44,965 bases of DNA from Zestosphaera sp. (lineage in GTDB: Archaea > Thermoproteota > Thermoprotei_A > Sulfolobales > NBVN01): contig JAWBSH010000012.1 of NCBI GenBank assembly GCA_038843015.1, positions 1-44,965 on the forward strand, in the 5' to 3' direction. Position numbers and translations under genes: made by a program. Numbering within the stretch: the stretch's first letter is position 1; the number at the start of each line of letters is the position of its first letter. Below the pieces are notes generated by a model. The model was not told the DNA's origin. It searched no databases and saw only the letters and a list, made by a program, of their open reading frames with translations. Below, piece after piece: positions 33,629 to 41,412 of the stretch.

Positions 33629-34513
33629 ATGGTTACTGAGATAGCTGTGATGTCTGGGTTGATAATTCTCGCGTTGCTAGTTAACTACTTCCTTAATGAG
33701 ATGGAGTTTTACGAGCCGTTAGTTAGTTTTTTGACTAACTTAGTTTACTGGTTTTTAATACCTTTAACGTTCTTCAAGACTTTCGGCGAGAGAGGACTGA
33801 ATATCTCTGATTTGTGGGTCTTAGCGTCTTTCTTGTTTTTCACTTGTTTAGTGTTTGTTTTTGTGTATAAGTTGCGAGATTACAGCGAGTACGGTGTTAG
33901 AGAAGCGATATTCTTAACTTCCGTGTTTCCGAATTCTGTCTTTTTAGGGTTTCCCGTGAGTATGGCTTTCTTCGGTACTTTAGAAATAGCTTCTATTTTC
34001 GGGTTCTTTACAGTCACGCTGAATGTTGTTATTCCGGACTTTATGAGTTCTGAAAGACCTGCTTTAAGTAAGCTTATTAAGCACCCCGCGACTATAGGTT
34101 TCTTATCAGGTCTTGCTCTACACTACGTGTTTACAGAGTACGTTGCTTTAGTTTCTAACACTCTCTTCTGGGTAAGCTCACTCATGAGTTACTTGTCTGC
34201 ATTAATACTTGGTTTGAGACTCCCTGTAAGACTTCACGTCTTCAAGAAGTACTTGAGAGAAGCGCTGGTAGTTGGGTTGTTTAGATTCGTGTTAAGCCCG
34301 CTAGTAAGTCTATTATTTATCTTGGTTTTCGGGGTCTCGTGGTTTAGAGGACTTCAGCTAATCCTGGTGAGCTCGATGCCTCCAGCACTAATAAACATCA
34401 TAATGTCTCAAAAACATGGTTGGAAACCCGAGCTAGTCTCGGCAGTTACGGCAGTACTGACGCTCTTCAACTTAATATGCTTGATAATTCTCAGCGCATC
34501 AATTAGCTTGTGA
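33629..34513 (+). CDS. AEC (auxin efflux carrier) family transporter
   Basis: Ten hydrophobic helices and the motif SVFPNSVFLGFPVSMAFFG with the later PPALINIIMSQKHG place this 294-residue protein in the AEC/BART transporter family, which exports or takes up small organic anions such as malate. ATG 33629 follows GAGGTC (33615-33620). It closes a rightward series of orc1, DUF99, aminotransferase and TauE genes. Substrate unknown. Confidence 0.88.
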   Translation: MVTEIAVMSGLIILALLVNYFLNEMEFYEPLVSFLTNLVYWFLIPLTFFKTFGERGLNISDLWVLASFLFFTCLVFVFVYKLRDYSEYGVREAIFLTSVFPNSVFLGFPVSMAFFGTLEIASIFGFFTVTLNVVIPDFMSSERPALSKLIKHPATIGFLSGLALHYVFTEYVALVSNTLFWVSSLMSYLSALILGLRLPVRLHVFKKYLREALVVGLFRFVLSPLVSLLFILVFGVSWFRGLQLILVSSMPPALINIIMSQKHGWKPELVSAVTAVLTLFNLICLIILSASISL

Positions 34514-34783
34514 ATTCTCGCAACAAGAATCACCTCATACTCTAGTCTTAGGGCTCCGTAGCTGTTTCAAAAAGTAAGTCTCTGCAGGATTCCTCTAGAG
34601 CTAGATATGAGTTCCGTGCTGCTGAGCTTAAAGAGTGCCCATGATCTCGCATAGAGCGGCTGGTAGCCACAGCGAGCCATGAAGCAGAAGCACAACCCAC
34701 CCTACCAAAAATCTAGGCAGGAAACAGAACTAGGTTCTCAACCCTTAAATTCTTATTAACAACCAACTAACATATAATTATTG
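34514..34783. other. Gene-free stretch upstream of tRNA-Leu
   Basis: These 270 bases hold no supported gene. The last part carries CTTAAATTC (34743-34751) and CATATAATTA (34770-34780), promoter-like elements for the tRNA. The middle is more GC-rich than a typical gap here but I could not assign it to any RNA or relic. Confidence 0.5.
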
Positions 34784-34871
34784 GCGGGGGTGCCCGAGCC
34801 AGGTCAAAGGGGTCAGGCTTAGGCCCTGATGGCGTAGGCCTGCGTGGGTTCAAATCCCACCCCCCGCACCA
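34784..34871 (+). tRNA. tRNA-Leu (TAG anticodon)
   Basis: The cloverleaf is complete: acceptor GCGGGGG with CCCCCGC, anticodon stem TCAGG/CCTGA with loop CTTAGGC (anticodon TAG, reading CUA), a long variable arm of the leucine class, and T arm GTGGG/CCCAC. Discriminator A and an encoded CCA (34869-34871) are present. No intron is visible. Confidence 0.96.
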
Positions 34872-34901
34872 ACGCCGGAGGTAAGAGGTGATCAAGTCCG
34901 A

Positions 34902-35456
34902 ATGTGGTCAAGAAGTTATATGCCTATCCACCTGTTATTTATTGCTATAGTAGCGTTTCCTACGTTGGCGATATTAACAATTATGTTAACTCACATCGGT
35001 CCTGACATAGCGTTTTGCAGAAGTCTTTGTGAAGTGTATTCGATAGGGTGTAAATATAATAGCTGGCTAGGCTGCAGGTTTGAGCTCGAGGGGATAAGCA
35101 TTAATGCTACCTACGTGCCAATAGTCGTCGTTGTAGGCGTCGCGACTGCCTTAATCACTGTTTACTTATGGATTAGTACACTATACGTTGAAGTAAATCA
35201 AGACGGGATTCTAGTCGTTAAAAACTTCTTTCTACGCAGGAAGACCTACATACCCAGAAACGAGATACTGCACGTTTATGTTCAGACTCCGAATCCTTTA
35301 GGGATGTGGTTTAGGCAAGGTAGGTCTAAAGCGATAATAGTTCATGAGAAGGGTACGACAGTGTTCGCGCTGTACTCGGGGGACTTAATAGAGTTTCCTG
35401 AAGCGGTTATGAAGTACGTAGGCATAACACCTAGCACTATTGAGTCAGCTTTATGA
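34902..35456 (+). CDS. Hypothetical membrane protein with two helices and a PH-like tail
   Basis: No known family is certain. Two hydrophobic helices lie at about residues 8-30 and 70-92, separated by an extracellular loop with four cysteines (CRSLCEVYSIGCKYN and a later C). The cytoplasmic tail (DGILVVKNFFLRRKTYIPRNEILHVYV) resembles a bacterial PH-like domain. It lies 30 bases after the tRNA-Leu, with AGAGGTGATC (34881-34890) between, so it may be read through from the tRNA promoter. Confidence 0.65.
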   Translation: MWSRSYMPIHLLFIAIVAFPTLAILTIMLTHIGPDIAFCRSLCEVYSIGCKYNSWLGCRFELEGISINATYVPIVVVVGVATALITVYLWISTLYVEVNQDGILVVKNFFLRRKTYIPRNEILHVYVQTPNPLGMWFRQGRSKAIIVHEKGTTVFALYSGDLIEFPEAVMKYVGITPSTIESAL

Positions 35457-35541
35457 GTTCGGCCTAGTATTCTTGACTCAGTCTGTGAGGGATTAAGCTA
35501 TAGTTTTAAGCTTAGCTTAGTAATATTTGTTGGTGGGTTAA

Positions 35542-36357
35542 GTGCTTGTTAAGCCTCCTGTCACGGTTGATGTAGGTATTATTGGTGGGAGTGGCTTGTA
35601 TGATCCGGGAATGTTTAAGGAGACTAGAGAGTTCAAGGTTTACACTCCGTACGGTCCTCCATCAGATAACGTCTTAGTCGGTTCATATGGTGGTAGGTTA
35701 GTTGCTTTCATTCCTAGACATGGTAGGGGTCATAAGATACCTCCACACAAGATTAATTACCGAGCCAATATTTGGGCTCTCAAGTCTTTAGGTGTTAAGT
35801 GGGTTGTTGCTGTCTCTGCTGTAGGGTCTTTAAGAGAAGACTACATGCCGGGAGACCTCGTAATACCCGATCAATTCATAGACATGACTAAGAAGAGGGT
35901 CTACAGCTTCTTCGACGGCTCTCTAGTAGGGCATGTCAGTATGGCTGACCCTTTCTGCCCTACTCTGAGGAAGCTGATCTTAGACGTAGGTGGCTCGCTA
36001 AACTTTAGGATACATCCTAGAGGTACTTACGTGTGTATCGAGGGTCCTAGATTCTCTACTAGGGCTGAGTCTAGAGTGTGGAAGGAGGTGTTTAAAGCTG
36101 ACGTAGTTGGCATGACTTTAGTGCCTGAAGTAAACTTAGCTAGAGAAGCTGAAATACATTACGCTACCATAGCTTTAGTCACAGACTACGACGTCTGGGC
36201 TGAGAAACCCGTGACTGCTGAGGAGGTAGCTAAGGTAATGTCTGAGAATGTCGAGAAAGCTAAGAAAATTCTCGCAAACCTCATACCTAAGATACCTAAG
36301 CCTGAGGAAGCGGTGGAGTGCTGGTGCGAGAAGAGCTTGAGAGACGCTCTAATCTGA
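35542..36357 (+). CDS. mtnP: S-methyl-5'-thioadenosine phosphorylase (MTAP II type)
   Basis: The enzyme splits methylthioadenosine to adenine and methylthioribose 1-phosphate, recycling the by-product of polyamine synthesis. The 271-residue protein shows [52 protein letters not shown] and the base/ribose site [15 protein letters not shown]...[10 protein letters not shown]-terminal CWC pair ([11 protein letters not shown]) recalls the CXC disulfide that stabilises hyperthermophilic MTAP II. GTG 35542 is the start. Its end overlaps the next gene by 40 bases. Confidence 0.95.
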   Translation: MLVKPPVTVDVGIIGGSGLYDPGMFKETREFKVYTPYGPPSDNVLVGSYGGRLVAFIPRHGRGHKIPPHKINYRANIWALKSLGVKWVVAVSAVGSLREDYMPGDLVIPDQFIDMTKKRVYSFFDGSLVGHVSMADPFCPTLRKLILDVGGSLNFRIHPRGTYVCIEGPRFSTRAESRVWKEVFKADVVGMTLVPEVNLAREAEIHYATIALVTDYDVWAEKPVTAEEVAKVMSENVEKAKKILANLIPKIPKPEEAVECWCEKSLRDALI

Positions 36358-37223
36358 TAGAAACTCTAACACGAAAACTGAGTAGGGATAAGATTCAAGA
36401 ATTGAGGAGTAAGTCTCTCTCGATAATGGATTTCATCAGGAACTCTAGCAAAGTAATAACTACTACTTCAGACTTTTACGAGTCTCCGGCTAGGTATGCC
36501 TCAATAATTTTTTCTTCAATAACTGATAAAGACGTGAGGTACGTAGACCCTGAAGACTTGATGTATTATATAGCCCCCTACGATGAGGGGAGAGAACCCA
36601 GTATCATCATTTACTCATCTAGTGAGGGACTACATAATCTCAGACTACTTACTGACCAGCTGATATGGACTAACCACAGAGTCTTGGTAGTTACTCAAAG
36701 CAAGCTAGGGGAAGACCTCGAGTATAGACTGAGTAGTAGTGTCGTGGTTGACTTAAACACGGATGAGTGGTTGCTGCACTCACACATAATCACCTCACTA
36801 ACTGCTGGAGAGTTAGCTCCTAGTAAGTCATTACGTGGAGTCAGAATCACTGAAGAATTAACTTCCTTAAACGCTGAAGTACTGGAAGACCTGCTTCGAA
36901 CGTACGATAAAGTATTGAAGGAGTTGAGGAGGTTTATTACAGAGCCTTTCATAACTACTGCTAGCCCGTCGATGTGGGGGGTTGCTGAGGGGCTAGCTTA
37001 CGAGCGCCTGCTTAACACGTACTTAGTCAGGCCTGAGGCAGTCTCTAAACACGTTCTTAAGATAAAGAAAGTTCTGGTAGTGTCTACAGATGTTGAGGAG
37101 TATTCTCTGAAGTTCGTGAAAGGCTTGTCAATCACTCAAGGTATTGAGGTATTCCCTCTAAATCTCAGGACAGACCCCCTAACATCACCTATCTACGGCT
37201 TACTACTAATAAAGTTCTTGTGA
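36318..37223 (+). CDS. SIS-domain-like sugar isomerase-related protein
   Basis: The 301-residue protein has two alpha/beta halves that look like SIS (sugar isomerase) domains: first [19 protein letters not shown] with [22 protein letters not shown], then [22 protein letters not shown] with [13 protein letters not shown]. The best parallel is the phosphosugar-binding part of GlmS or related archaeal isomerases, but catalytic residues cannot be confirmed. GTG 36318 overlaps mtnP by 40 bases; GTG 36324 is another choice. It is followed by an SDR gene at 10 bases. Confidence 0.55.
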   Translation: MLVREELERRSNLIETLTRKLSRDKIQELRSKSLSIMDFIRNSSKVITTTSDFYESPARYASIIFSSITDKDVRYVDPEDLMYYIAPYDEGREPSIIIYSSSEGLHNLRLLTDQLIWTNHRVLVVTQSKLGEDLEYRLSSSVVVDLNTDEWLLHSHIITSLTAGELAPSKSLRGVRITEELTSLNAEVLEDLLRTYDKVLKELRRFITEPFITTASPSMWGVAEGLAYERLLNTYLVRPEAVSKHVLKIKKVLVVSTDVEEYSLKFVKGLSITQGIEVFPLNLRTDPLTSPIYGLLLIKFL

Positions 37224-37233
37224 GGTATTCGAG

Positions 37234-37950
37234 TTGAAGAAATTGTTTGTTATGGGGGCTTCAGGCAAGCTAGTCAGGCATATAGTGTCGTCGCTGACTA
37301 AAGACTACGAGCTCTTCCTGCAGTGTAGTAGGAAGTGTGAAGAGCTGAGAGAGTTTTTGGTTAGTGCTGGCGGCGGATTAAGTAATTCAAGTACTCACTT
37401 GATAAGACATGATTTCCTAGAAGAAGGTGTTGAGAGCTTATCTAAGAAGTTGAGAGAATTAACGAGTAGTCTAGACGCTTCTATACTTATTGAGCCCGTG
37501 TTCGATCAAACCCCTTTTCAAGACTTACGTGAGGACCTCATCAAGAAAATAATTTACTTAGATTTGGTAGTGCCGGTATCCTTGATTAGGATTCTGACTC
37601 CCTTCATGTCTAGTAGAGAGTCAGTAATTATTGTTTTGGTAGACCTAACACCTTTCGAGGGTTCTAGAGTTTACGCAGGACTTAACCCCTCATTACCTAC
37701 GGTTGCTTCGTCAGCCGCTCTCTACGCGGTAGTTAAGGAATCCCTGCATTACTTACCCAGTAATATTAAGGTGTTTGGTGTTGCTCTCGACTGGGTCAGA
37801 GTCCCTTCTAAGAAGTTGCCGTCAAACGTTGCTTCAGTAGCTATGAGTGTAGAAGATGTTGTGAGGTTTGTTAAGGGGTTGCTAGAGGAACCCTCTAAAA
37901 TCTCTTCTGGGGCTTTAATTAGGTTGAGTCGTCGGGGAGGAACTACTTAG
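37234..37950 (+). CDS. SDR-like NAD(P)-binding oxidoreductase
   Basis: The 238-residue protein starts LFVMGASGKLVRHIVSSL, a variant of the G-x3-G-x-G nucleotide motif, and has SSAALYAVVKESLHYL with the YxxxK catalytic pair of short-chain dehydrogenases. The middle is divergent, so substrate is unknown. TTG 37234 follows GAGGTATT. It forms a unit with the SIS-like gene. Its stop is only two bases from the end of the sRNA transcribed from the other strand. Confidence 0.65.
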   Translation: MKKLFVMGASGKLVRHIVSSLTKDYELFLQCSRKCEELREFLVSAGGGLSNSSTHLIRHDFLEEGVESLSKKLRELTSSLDASILIEPVFDQTPFQDLREDLIKKIIYLDLVVPVSLIRILTPFMSSRESVIIVLVDLTPFEGSRVYAGLNPSLPTVASSAALYAVVKESLHYLPSNIKVFGVALDWVRVPSKKLPSNVASVAMSVEDVVRFVKGLLEEPSKISSGALIRLSRRGGTT

Positions 37951-38003
37951 TTCAGACGCGGGTTCTCACATCACTGCTCAACCCTTGTAAGCTTCATCAT
38001 CAA
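37950..38003 (-). ncRNA. C/D-box sRNA (2'-O-methylation guide), second gene
   Basis: Read leftward: box C ATGATGA (38000-37994, perfect), guide 1 AGCTTACAAGGG (37993-37982), box D' TTGA (37981-37978), spacer GCA (37977-37975), box C' GTGATGT (37974-37968), guide 2 GAGAACCCGCGT (37967-37956), box D CTGA (37955-37952). Both guides are 12 bases and the spacer 3, the canonical archaeal geometry. A TATA-like AAATTTAAGC is centred about 26 bases before box C. By the D+5 rule guide 2 would methylate a G in ACGCGGGTTCTC; targets are not identified. The end reaches the stop of the SDR gene on the other strand. Confidence 0.87.
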
Positions 38004-38047
38004 CATAATATTACTCTTCTAGCTTAAATTTCTTGAAGTCCCTATTA

Positions 38048-38097
38048 GTGTGGGAGACCTGACGCCTGGTCGCGCGGCCCCGCGATAGTGGGGGAAG
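38048..38097 (+). other. GC-rich, foldable leader or small RNA before the phosphoesterase gene
   Basis: About 50 bases of high GC stand out in an AT-rich gap. Possible stems are GACC/GGTC around 38056-38071, CGCG/CGCG around 38071-38084 and CCCC/GGGG around 38078-38093. The TATA-like GCTTAAATT (38022-38030), palindromic with the sRNA promoter, would start a rightward RNA near 38050. It may be a structured 5' leader or an independent RNA. No known class is recognised. Confidence 0.4.
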
Positions 38098-38130
38098 TAA
38101 GCAGTAGTGTTTAGTTAGGTGTTTGTGAAG

Positions 38131-38892
38131 ATGGAGTTAGTGCCGGGAGCTGAGGTAGCTGGCGTGTCGCCAGCACTCTACTTGCGGAAGTACAAGACCT
38201 TAATTGTGGCTGACACTCACATTGGTTACGAGGACGAGCTTGCTTCAAGAGGTGTTTTCATACCTCGTTTTCAGTTGAAGAGAGTTATTGAGTTGCTTGA
38301 GAGACTCTTTAGTAGCTTCCTCGTGAGTAAGTTAGTGATAGCTGGAGACCTTAAACACAGCTTTAGCGGGATAGGCGTTGCCGAGAAGAGAGAATTGATG
38401 AAGTTTTTCACGTATGTAGCGCCTAAGGTAGAGGAAGTAATTGTTGTTAGGGGGAATCACGACAATTACTTGCCCCTACTAAAGAAGAAGTTTGATTTCA
38501 TGTTTGAGGATTACGTTGTTTTAGGAGAATACCTAGTGATTCACGGCCATAGACCCATCCCTGAAGACGTCGGCAGTTCGTGGGAATACCTCATCTTAGG
38601 TCATGAACACCCAAGCATAACACTGAGAGATAGTGTGGGGAGGTTAGGCAAGTTTTCTTGCTTTTTAGTGGGGGAGATAAGTAACTTGAACAAGGTTTTC
38701 GTCACGTTGCCGGCTACAGGAGCTTACCAAACAGGATCTAGAATAACACTAGATAAAGAAACCTACATATCGCCGATACTGAGAGAGAACGCCTCAATAC
38801 CGAACATAAAGCCAGTCATAGTTGATGAGGAGATAGGAGTTTTTGAGTTGCCGCAACTAAAAGACATTGCTGAATACCTCTACACCAAGTAA
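38131..38892 (+). CDS. Metallophosphoesterase (calcineurin-like)
   Basis: All five metal blocks of the family are present: LIVADTHIGYEDEL, VIAGDLKHSF, VVRGNHDNY, LVIHGHRP and LGHEHPS. The 253-residue protein matches the archaeal group of small cytoplasmic phosphoesterases near DNA-repair helicases (YbbF/SbcD-like); its substrate is unknown. ATG 38131 is chosen with AGGTG (38117-38121) upstream; GTG 38119 and GTG 38125 are in frame. Confidence 0.9.
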   Translation: MELVPGAEVAGVSPALYLRKYKTLIVADTHIGYEDELASRGVFIPRFQLKRVIELLERLFSSFLVSKLVIAGDLKHSFSGIGVAEKRELMKFFTYVAPKVEEVIVVRGNHDNYLPLLKKKFDFMFEDYVVLGEYLVIHGHRPIPEDVGSSWEYLILGHEHPSITLRDSVGRLGKFSCFLVGEISNLNKVFVTLPATGAYQTGSRITLDKETYISPILRENASIPNIKPVIVDEEIGVFELPQLKDIAEYLYTK

Positions 38893-38929
38893 GTTGCGGT
38901 GCTTGAGGAGTCGTTGCGTAATATCCTGA

Positions 38930-38950
38930 TTTATAAAGGCTTAAATACGT
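38930..38950 (+). promoter_or_regulatory. Promoter (TATA box) of tbp
   Basis: TTTATAAAGG (about 38931-38940) followed by CTTAAATACG gives two TATA-like elements 25-45 bases before GTG 38975. TBP thus has a strong promoter for its own product. Confidence 0.6.
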
Positions 38951-38974
38951 TATTAAATTATTGGGTGCTTAAAA

Positions 38975-39544
38975 GTGGAGATCAGGCCTATTATTAGGAT
39001 TGAGAATATCGTAGCTACTGCAACACTTGACCAGACTCTTGATTTAGGTGCTGTGGCTAGGACTGTTTCGAACGTTGAGTACGACCCTGAGGAGTTTCCC
39101 GGCCTTATTTACAGGCTTAGCAAGCCTAGACTAACTGCATTGATATTCAACTCAGGTAAGATGGTTATTACTGGAGCTAAGAGCAAGAATCAACTGATTG
39201 ACGGGTTTAAGAAGATAATCAGGGCTTTCGTCAGGCACGGCATAATAATAGTTGGAAAGCCCAGAATACAGATACAGAATATAGTTGCTTCAGCTAGTTT
39301 AGGCGTTGAGGTAGATCTAGAGAAGGCAGCTATAATACTCCCTAACGTCATGTATGAGCCGGAACAATTCCCCGGCCTGATTCACAGGATGGATGACCCG
39401 AAAGTAGTCCTCTTAATATTCAGTAGTGGTAAGATGGTCATAACTGGAGCTAAAGATGAGGAAGAAGTCAGTAATGCGGTAAACAAGATATTTGAGAAAC
39501 TTAAAGAACTTAAGTGTGTTAGGGAAATTCCCTCTACCCTCTGA
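38975..39544 (+). CDS. tbp: TATA-box-binding protein
   Basis: The 189-residue saddle protein has the two direct repeats: [18 protein letters not shown]...[13 protein letters not shown]...[15 protein letters not shown] and [18 protein letters not shown]...[13 protein letters not shown]...[15 protein letters not shown]. It binds the TATA box and recruits TFB and RNA polymerase. The short acidic C-terminal tail seen in some archaea is absent. GTG 38975 follows the strong TATA box by about 40 bases. Confidence 0.98.
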   Translation: MEIRPIIRIENIVATATLDQTLDLGAVARTVSNVEYDPEEFPGLIYRLSKPRLTALIFNSGKMVITGAKSKNQLIDGFKKIIRAFVRHGIIIVGKPRIQIQNIVASASLGVEVDLEKAAIILPNVMYEPEQFPGLIHRMDDPKVVLLIFSSGKMVITGAKDEEEVSNAVNKIFEKLKELKCVREIPSTL

Positions 39545-39604
39545 CAGAAACTCAATCCCGCTCTAAAGTTTTTACTACGCAGATTAATTACGTTAATAGG
39601 TTTG

Positions 39605-39637
39605 ATTCCTTCCCCGCCCTAAAGAGCTGGTTTCCGG
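39605..39637 (-). repeat. IS605-type right-end relic
   Basis: CCTTCCCCGCCCTAAAGAG followed by TTTCCGG resembles the right end of the leftward TnpB at 13193-13227 (CCTCCCCGCCCTAAAGGAC then TTCCGG). No TnpB coding sequence remains beside it, so it is a short fossil of an element. Confidence 0.6.
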
Positions 39638-39649
39638 TTGTAAGTATGT

Positions 39650-39711
39650 AGTCAGAGTGAACTGCGGTCTTCATCCCCTCACGAGTCTTAGGCTGCCCAC
39701 CTCATCATCGA
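39650..39711 (-). ncRNA. Candidate C/D-box sRNA, third gene (one good half)
   Basis: Read leftward: box C ATGATGA (39708-39702, perfect), a 19-base stretch, possible D' GTGA (39682-39679), a 4-base spacer, box C' ATGAAGA (39674-39668), a 12-base guide CCGCAGTTCACT (39667-39656) and box D CTGA (39655-39652). The C'-D half matches canonical spacing; the C-D' half is longer than usual. A TATA-like AGCTTAAATTAA lies about 26 bases before box C, the same distance as in the other two sRNA genes. It sits between tbp and the ABC transporter gene. Confidence 0.55.
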
Positions 39712-39794
39712 AAGAATTAGTGTTTAGATTAATTTAAGCTTCTCCTGACGTGTGCTGCGCTGTTTTCTTGCGGAGTCTTCTAGTAGCGAATTCA

Positions 39795-39806
39795 AAAATA
39801 TTTAAA
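39795..39806 (+). promoter_or_regulatory. Promoter (TATA box) of the ABC ATPase gene
   Basis: AAAATATTTAAATTGG around 39796-39810 is a strong TATA region; a start near 39828 would leave a short leader before GTG 39840 and supports that start over upstream in-frame codons. Confidence 0.55.
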
Positions 39807-39839
39807 TTGGTTTCTATAAGTTTTTCTAGGTGTGCTAGG

Positions 39840-40808
39840 GTGAGTTCCTCGAGAGCTGTGTTGGAGGTCAATAATCTGAAGGTTTATTACCGTACTCTAG
39901 CAGGGCTTGTGAGAGCTGTTGATGACGTCTCGTTAAGTGTTGGTGAGGGCGAGGTTCTCGGCCTGGCTGGCGAGTCCGGGTGTGGTAAGTCTACTCTAGG
40001 TTATGCTCTACTCGGTCTAGTTCCTCCGCCAGGCAGGATTGAGGGTGGTAGGATAGTCATTGACGGCATAGAGATTACTAAGCTCAGTGAGGGTGATTTA
40101 AGGAAAGTTAGGTGGAATAAAGTTAGTATGATATTTCAGGGAGCTATGAACGTTCTTAACCCAGTCTACACTATTGAGAAGCAATTAACTGAGGTGCTCG
40201 CAGTACATAAGGGGTTAACACAGGGAGAGGCTATCAAGGTAGTTATTGGCGCGCTTAAGCAGGTAGGTCTGAACCCTGAGTTAATGAAGAGATACCCGCA
40301 TGAGTTGAGTGGCGGGATGAAGCAGAGAGTAGTGATAGCGATGGCTCTGCTACTCAAGCCTAAGCTAGTTATTGCTGACGAACCAACCACGGCTTTAGAC
40401 GTAGTTATTCAAGCGCAGATCATGAACTTACTGAAGAAGATTAAGTCGGAAGAGAAGACTTCGATGATCTTCATAACTCACGACCTGAGCTTAATAGCTG
40501 AGATTTCTGATAGGATAGCTATCATGTACGCAGGTAAAATAGCTGAGATAGGGCCTTCAGAAGAGATATTTAACGATCCTAAACACCCCTACACGCAGGG
40601 GTTGCTTAAGAGCATACCTCGTTTAAGATCAAAGGAGAAAATAACGTGGATACCGGGTGTTCCTCCAGACCTCAGGAGACCCCCAACAGGGTGCAGGTTT
40701 AACCCTAGATGTCCTTACGTGATGGAAGTGTGTAGGCGTGAAGAACCGCCGATGATACGGTTAGGCGAGAACCACTACGTGTCTTGCTGGCTACACGCTA
40801 GAGGTTAA
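39840..40808 (+). CDS. Peptide/sugar ABC transporter ATP-binding protein (DppD/OppD type)
   Basis: The 322-residue ATPase drives a dipeptide/oligopeptide-type importer. Walker A GLAGESGCGKSTLGY, Q-loop MIFQGAMNVLNPVY, signature ELSGGMKQRVV, Walker B LVIADEPTTALD and H-loop FITHDLS are intact. The C-terminal oligopeptide-transporter domain has HPYTQGLLKSIPRL and the cysteine cluster CRFNPRCPYVMEVC typical of the DppD subgroup, which may bind an Fe-S cluster. GTG 39840 is used because the TATA box at 39.8 kb excludes the longer N-terminus. Substrate-binding protein and permease follow downstream, but with a leftward gene between. Confidence 0.93.
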   Translation: MSSSRAVLEVNNLKVYYRTLAGLVRAVDDVSLSVGEGEVLGLAGESGCGKSTLGYALLGLVPPPGRIEGGRIVIDGIEITKLSEGDLRKVRWNKVSMIFQGAMNVLNPVYTIEKQLTEVLAVHKGLTQGEAIKVVIGALKQVGLNPELMKRYPHELSGGMKQRVVIAMALLLKPKLVIADEPTTALDVVIQAQIMNLLKKIKSEEKTSMIFITHDLSLIAEISDRIAIMYAGKIAEIGPSEEIFNDPKHPYTQGLLKSIPRLRSKEKITWIPGVPPDLRRPPTGCRFNPRCPYVMEVCRREEPPMIRLGENHYVSCWLHARG

Positions 40809-40814
40809 TACTCT

Positions 40815-41360
40815 CTACTTAGCTCGCTTACTTTCTGTTTTAAGACTCTTTTTAAAGACTCTCTCAATGTGGGTAAGTGCTGCGTATGCTACTATAACGA
40901 TTCCGCAAACCCATGAAGCCAGAATAGGTAGTAGTAAGTAAGACTTCTGCTGAATCAATAACGCATTCAGGCAGACTACTAAGTTAGTGTCTTCGTAGGG
41001 AATTACGTAAGCGTAGAAATACGTGACGTCATCTATGAAGTACGTGAACTTAGACACGACTACAACAGACTTAGGTTCCGCGTCGCTGACGCCGTAAGTC
41101 ACGTTAAGTATTGTTTCTCTGTCACTCACTATACTTAGAGACACGTTACTTAAACTTGCTGGGAGCGTGTAATTACCCCAATATATGAGTAAGCCCTCGA
41201 AAGCCTTCAGTGAATACTCACGACACTCCTCAAAGCCTATTACTTCAGGTATTGCTGACGCAATGCTTAAGACTAACGAAATCACTAGAAGTAACACACC
41301 AACTAGAACTAACGTCCTCGTCCTCACCCTCATCTTGAGGCTACCATCATAGATAGTCAT
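40815..41360 (-). CDS. Hypothetical membrane protein, 181 aa
   Basis: The protein has an N-terminal membrane helix (VLVGVLLLVISLVLSIASAI), an outside domain with several N-glycosylation-like sites (NYTLPASLSNVSLS, NVTYGVS) and a C-terminal helix (LLPILASWVCGIVIVAYAAL) with a basic tail. No family is recognised. It shares a promoter region with the binding-protein gene and lies inside the ABC gene group, so a link to uptake is possible but not shown. ATG 41360 is the longest start; ATG 41333 is also possible. Confidence 0.6.
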   Translation of the reverse strand: MTIYDGSLKMRVRTRTLVLVGVLLLVISLVLSIASAIPEVIGFEECREYSLKAFEGLLIYWGNYTLPASLSNVSLSIVSDRETILNVTYGVSDAEPKSVVVVSKFTYFIDDVTYFYAYVIPYEDTNLVVCLNALLIQQKSYLLLPILASWVCGIVIVAYAALTHIERVFKKSLKTESKRAK

Positions 41361-41367
41361 GAACGTA

Positions 41368-41382
41368 AAAGTTTATAAAGGT
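41368..41382. promoter_or_regulatory. Bidirectional promoter between the membrane protein and binding-protein genes
   Basis: AGTTTATAAAGG can be read as a TATA box on both strands (palindromic TTTATAAA). Rightward it lies about 35 bases before ATG 41413; leftward it lies close to ATG 41360. Two divergent genes may thus share one TBP site. Confidence 0.55.
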
Positions 41383-41401
41383 TCATCAGTAGATTTATAG
41401 T

Positions 41402-41408
41402 GAGGTGA
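41402..41408 (+). promoter_or_regulatory. Ribosome binding site of the binding-protein gene
   Basis: GAGGTGA, a perfect anti-SD match, lies four bases before ATG 41413, as expected for a highly expressed secreted protein. Confidence 0.7.
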
Positions 41409-41412
41409 CTAT

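Noticed and set aside
34514-34783. A short leftward frame (about 37 codons) in the gap before tRNA-Leu.
   Set aside because: No ribosome binding site, no promoter and no recognisable family; too short to support.
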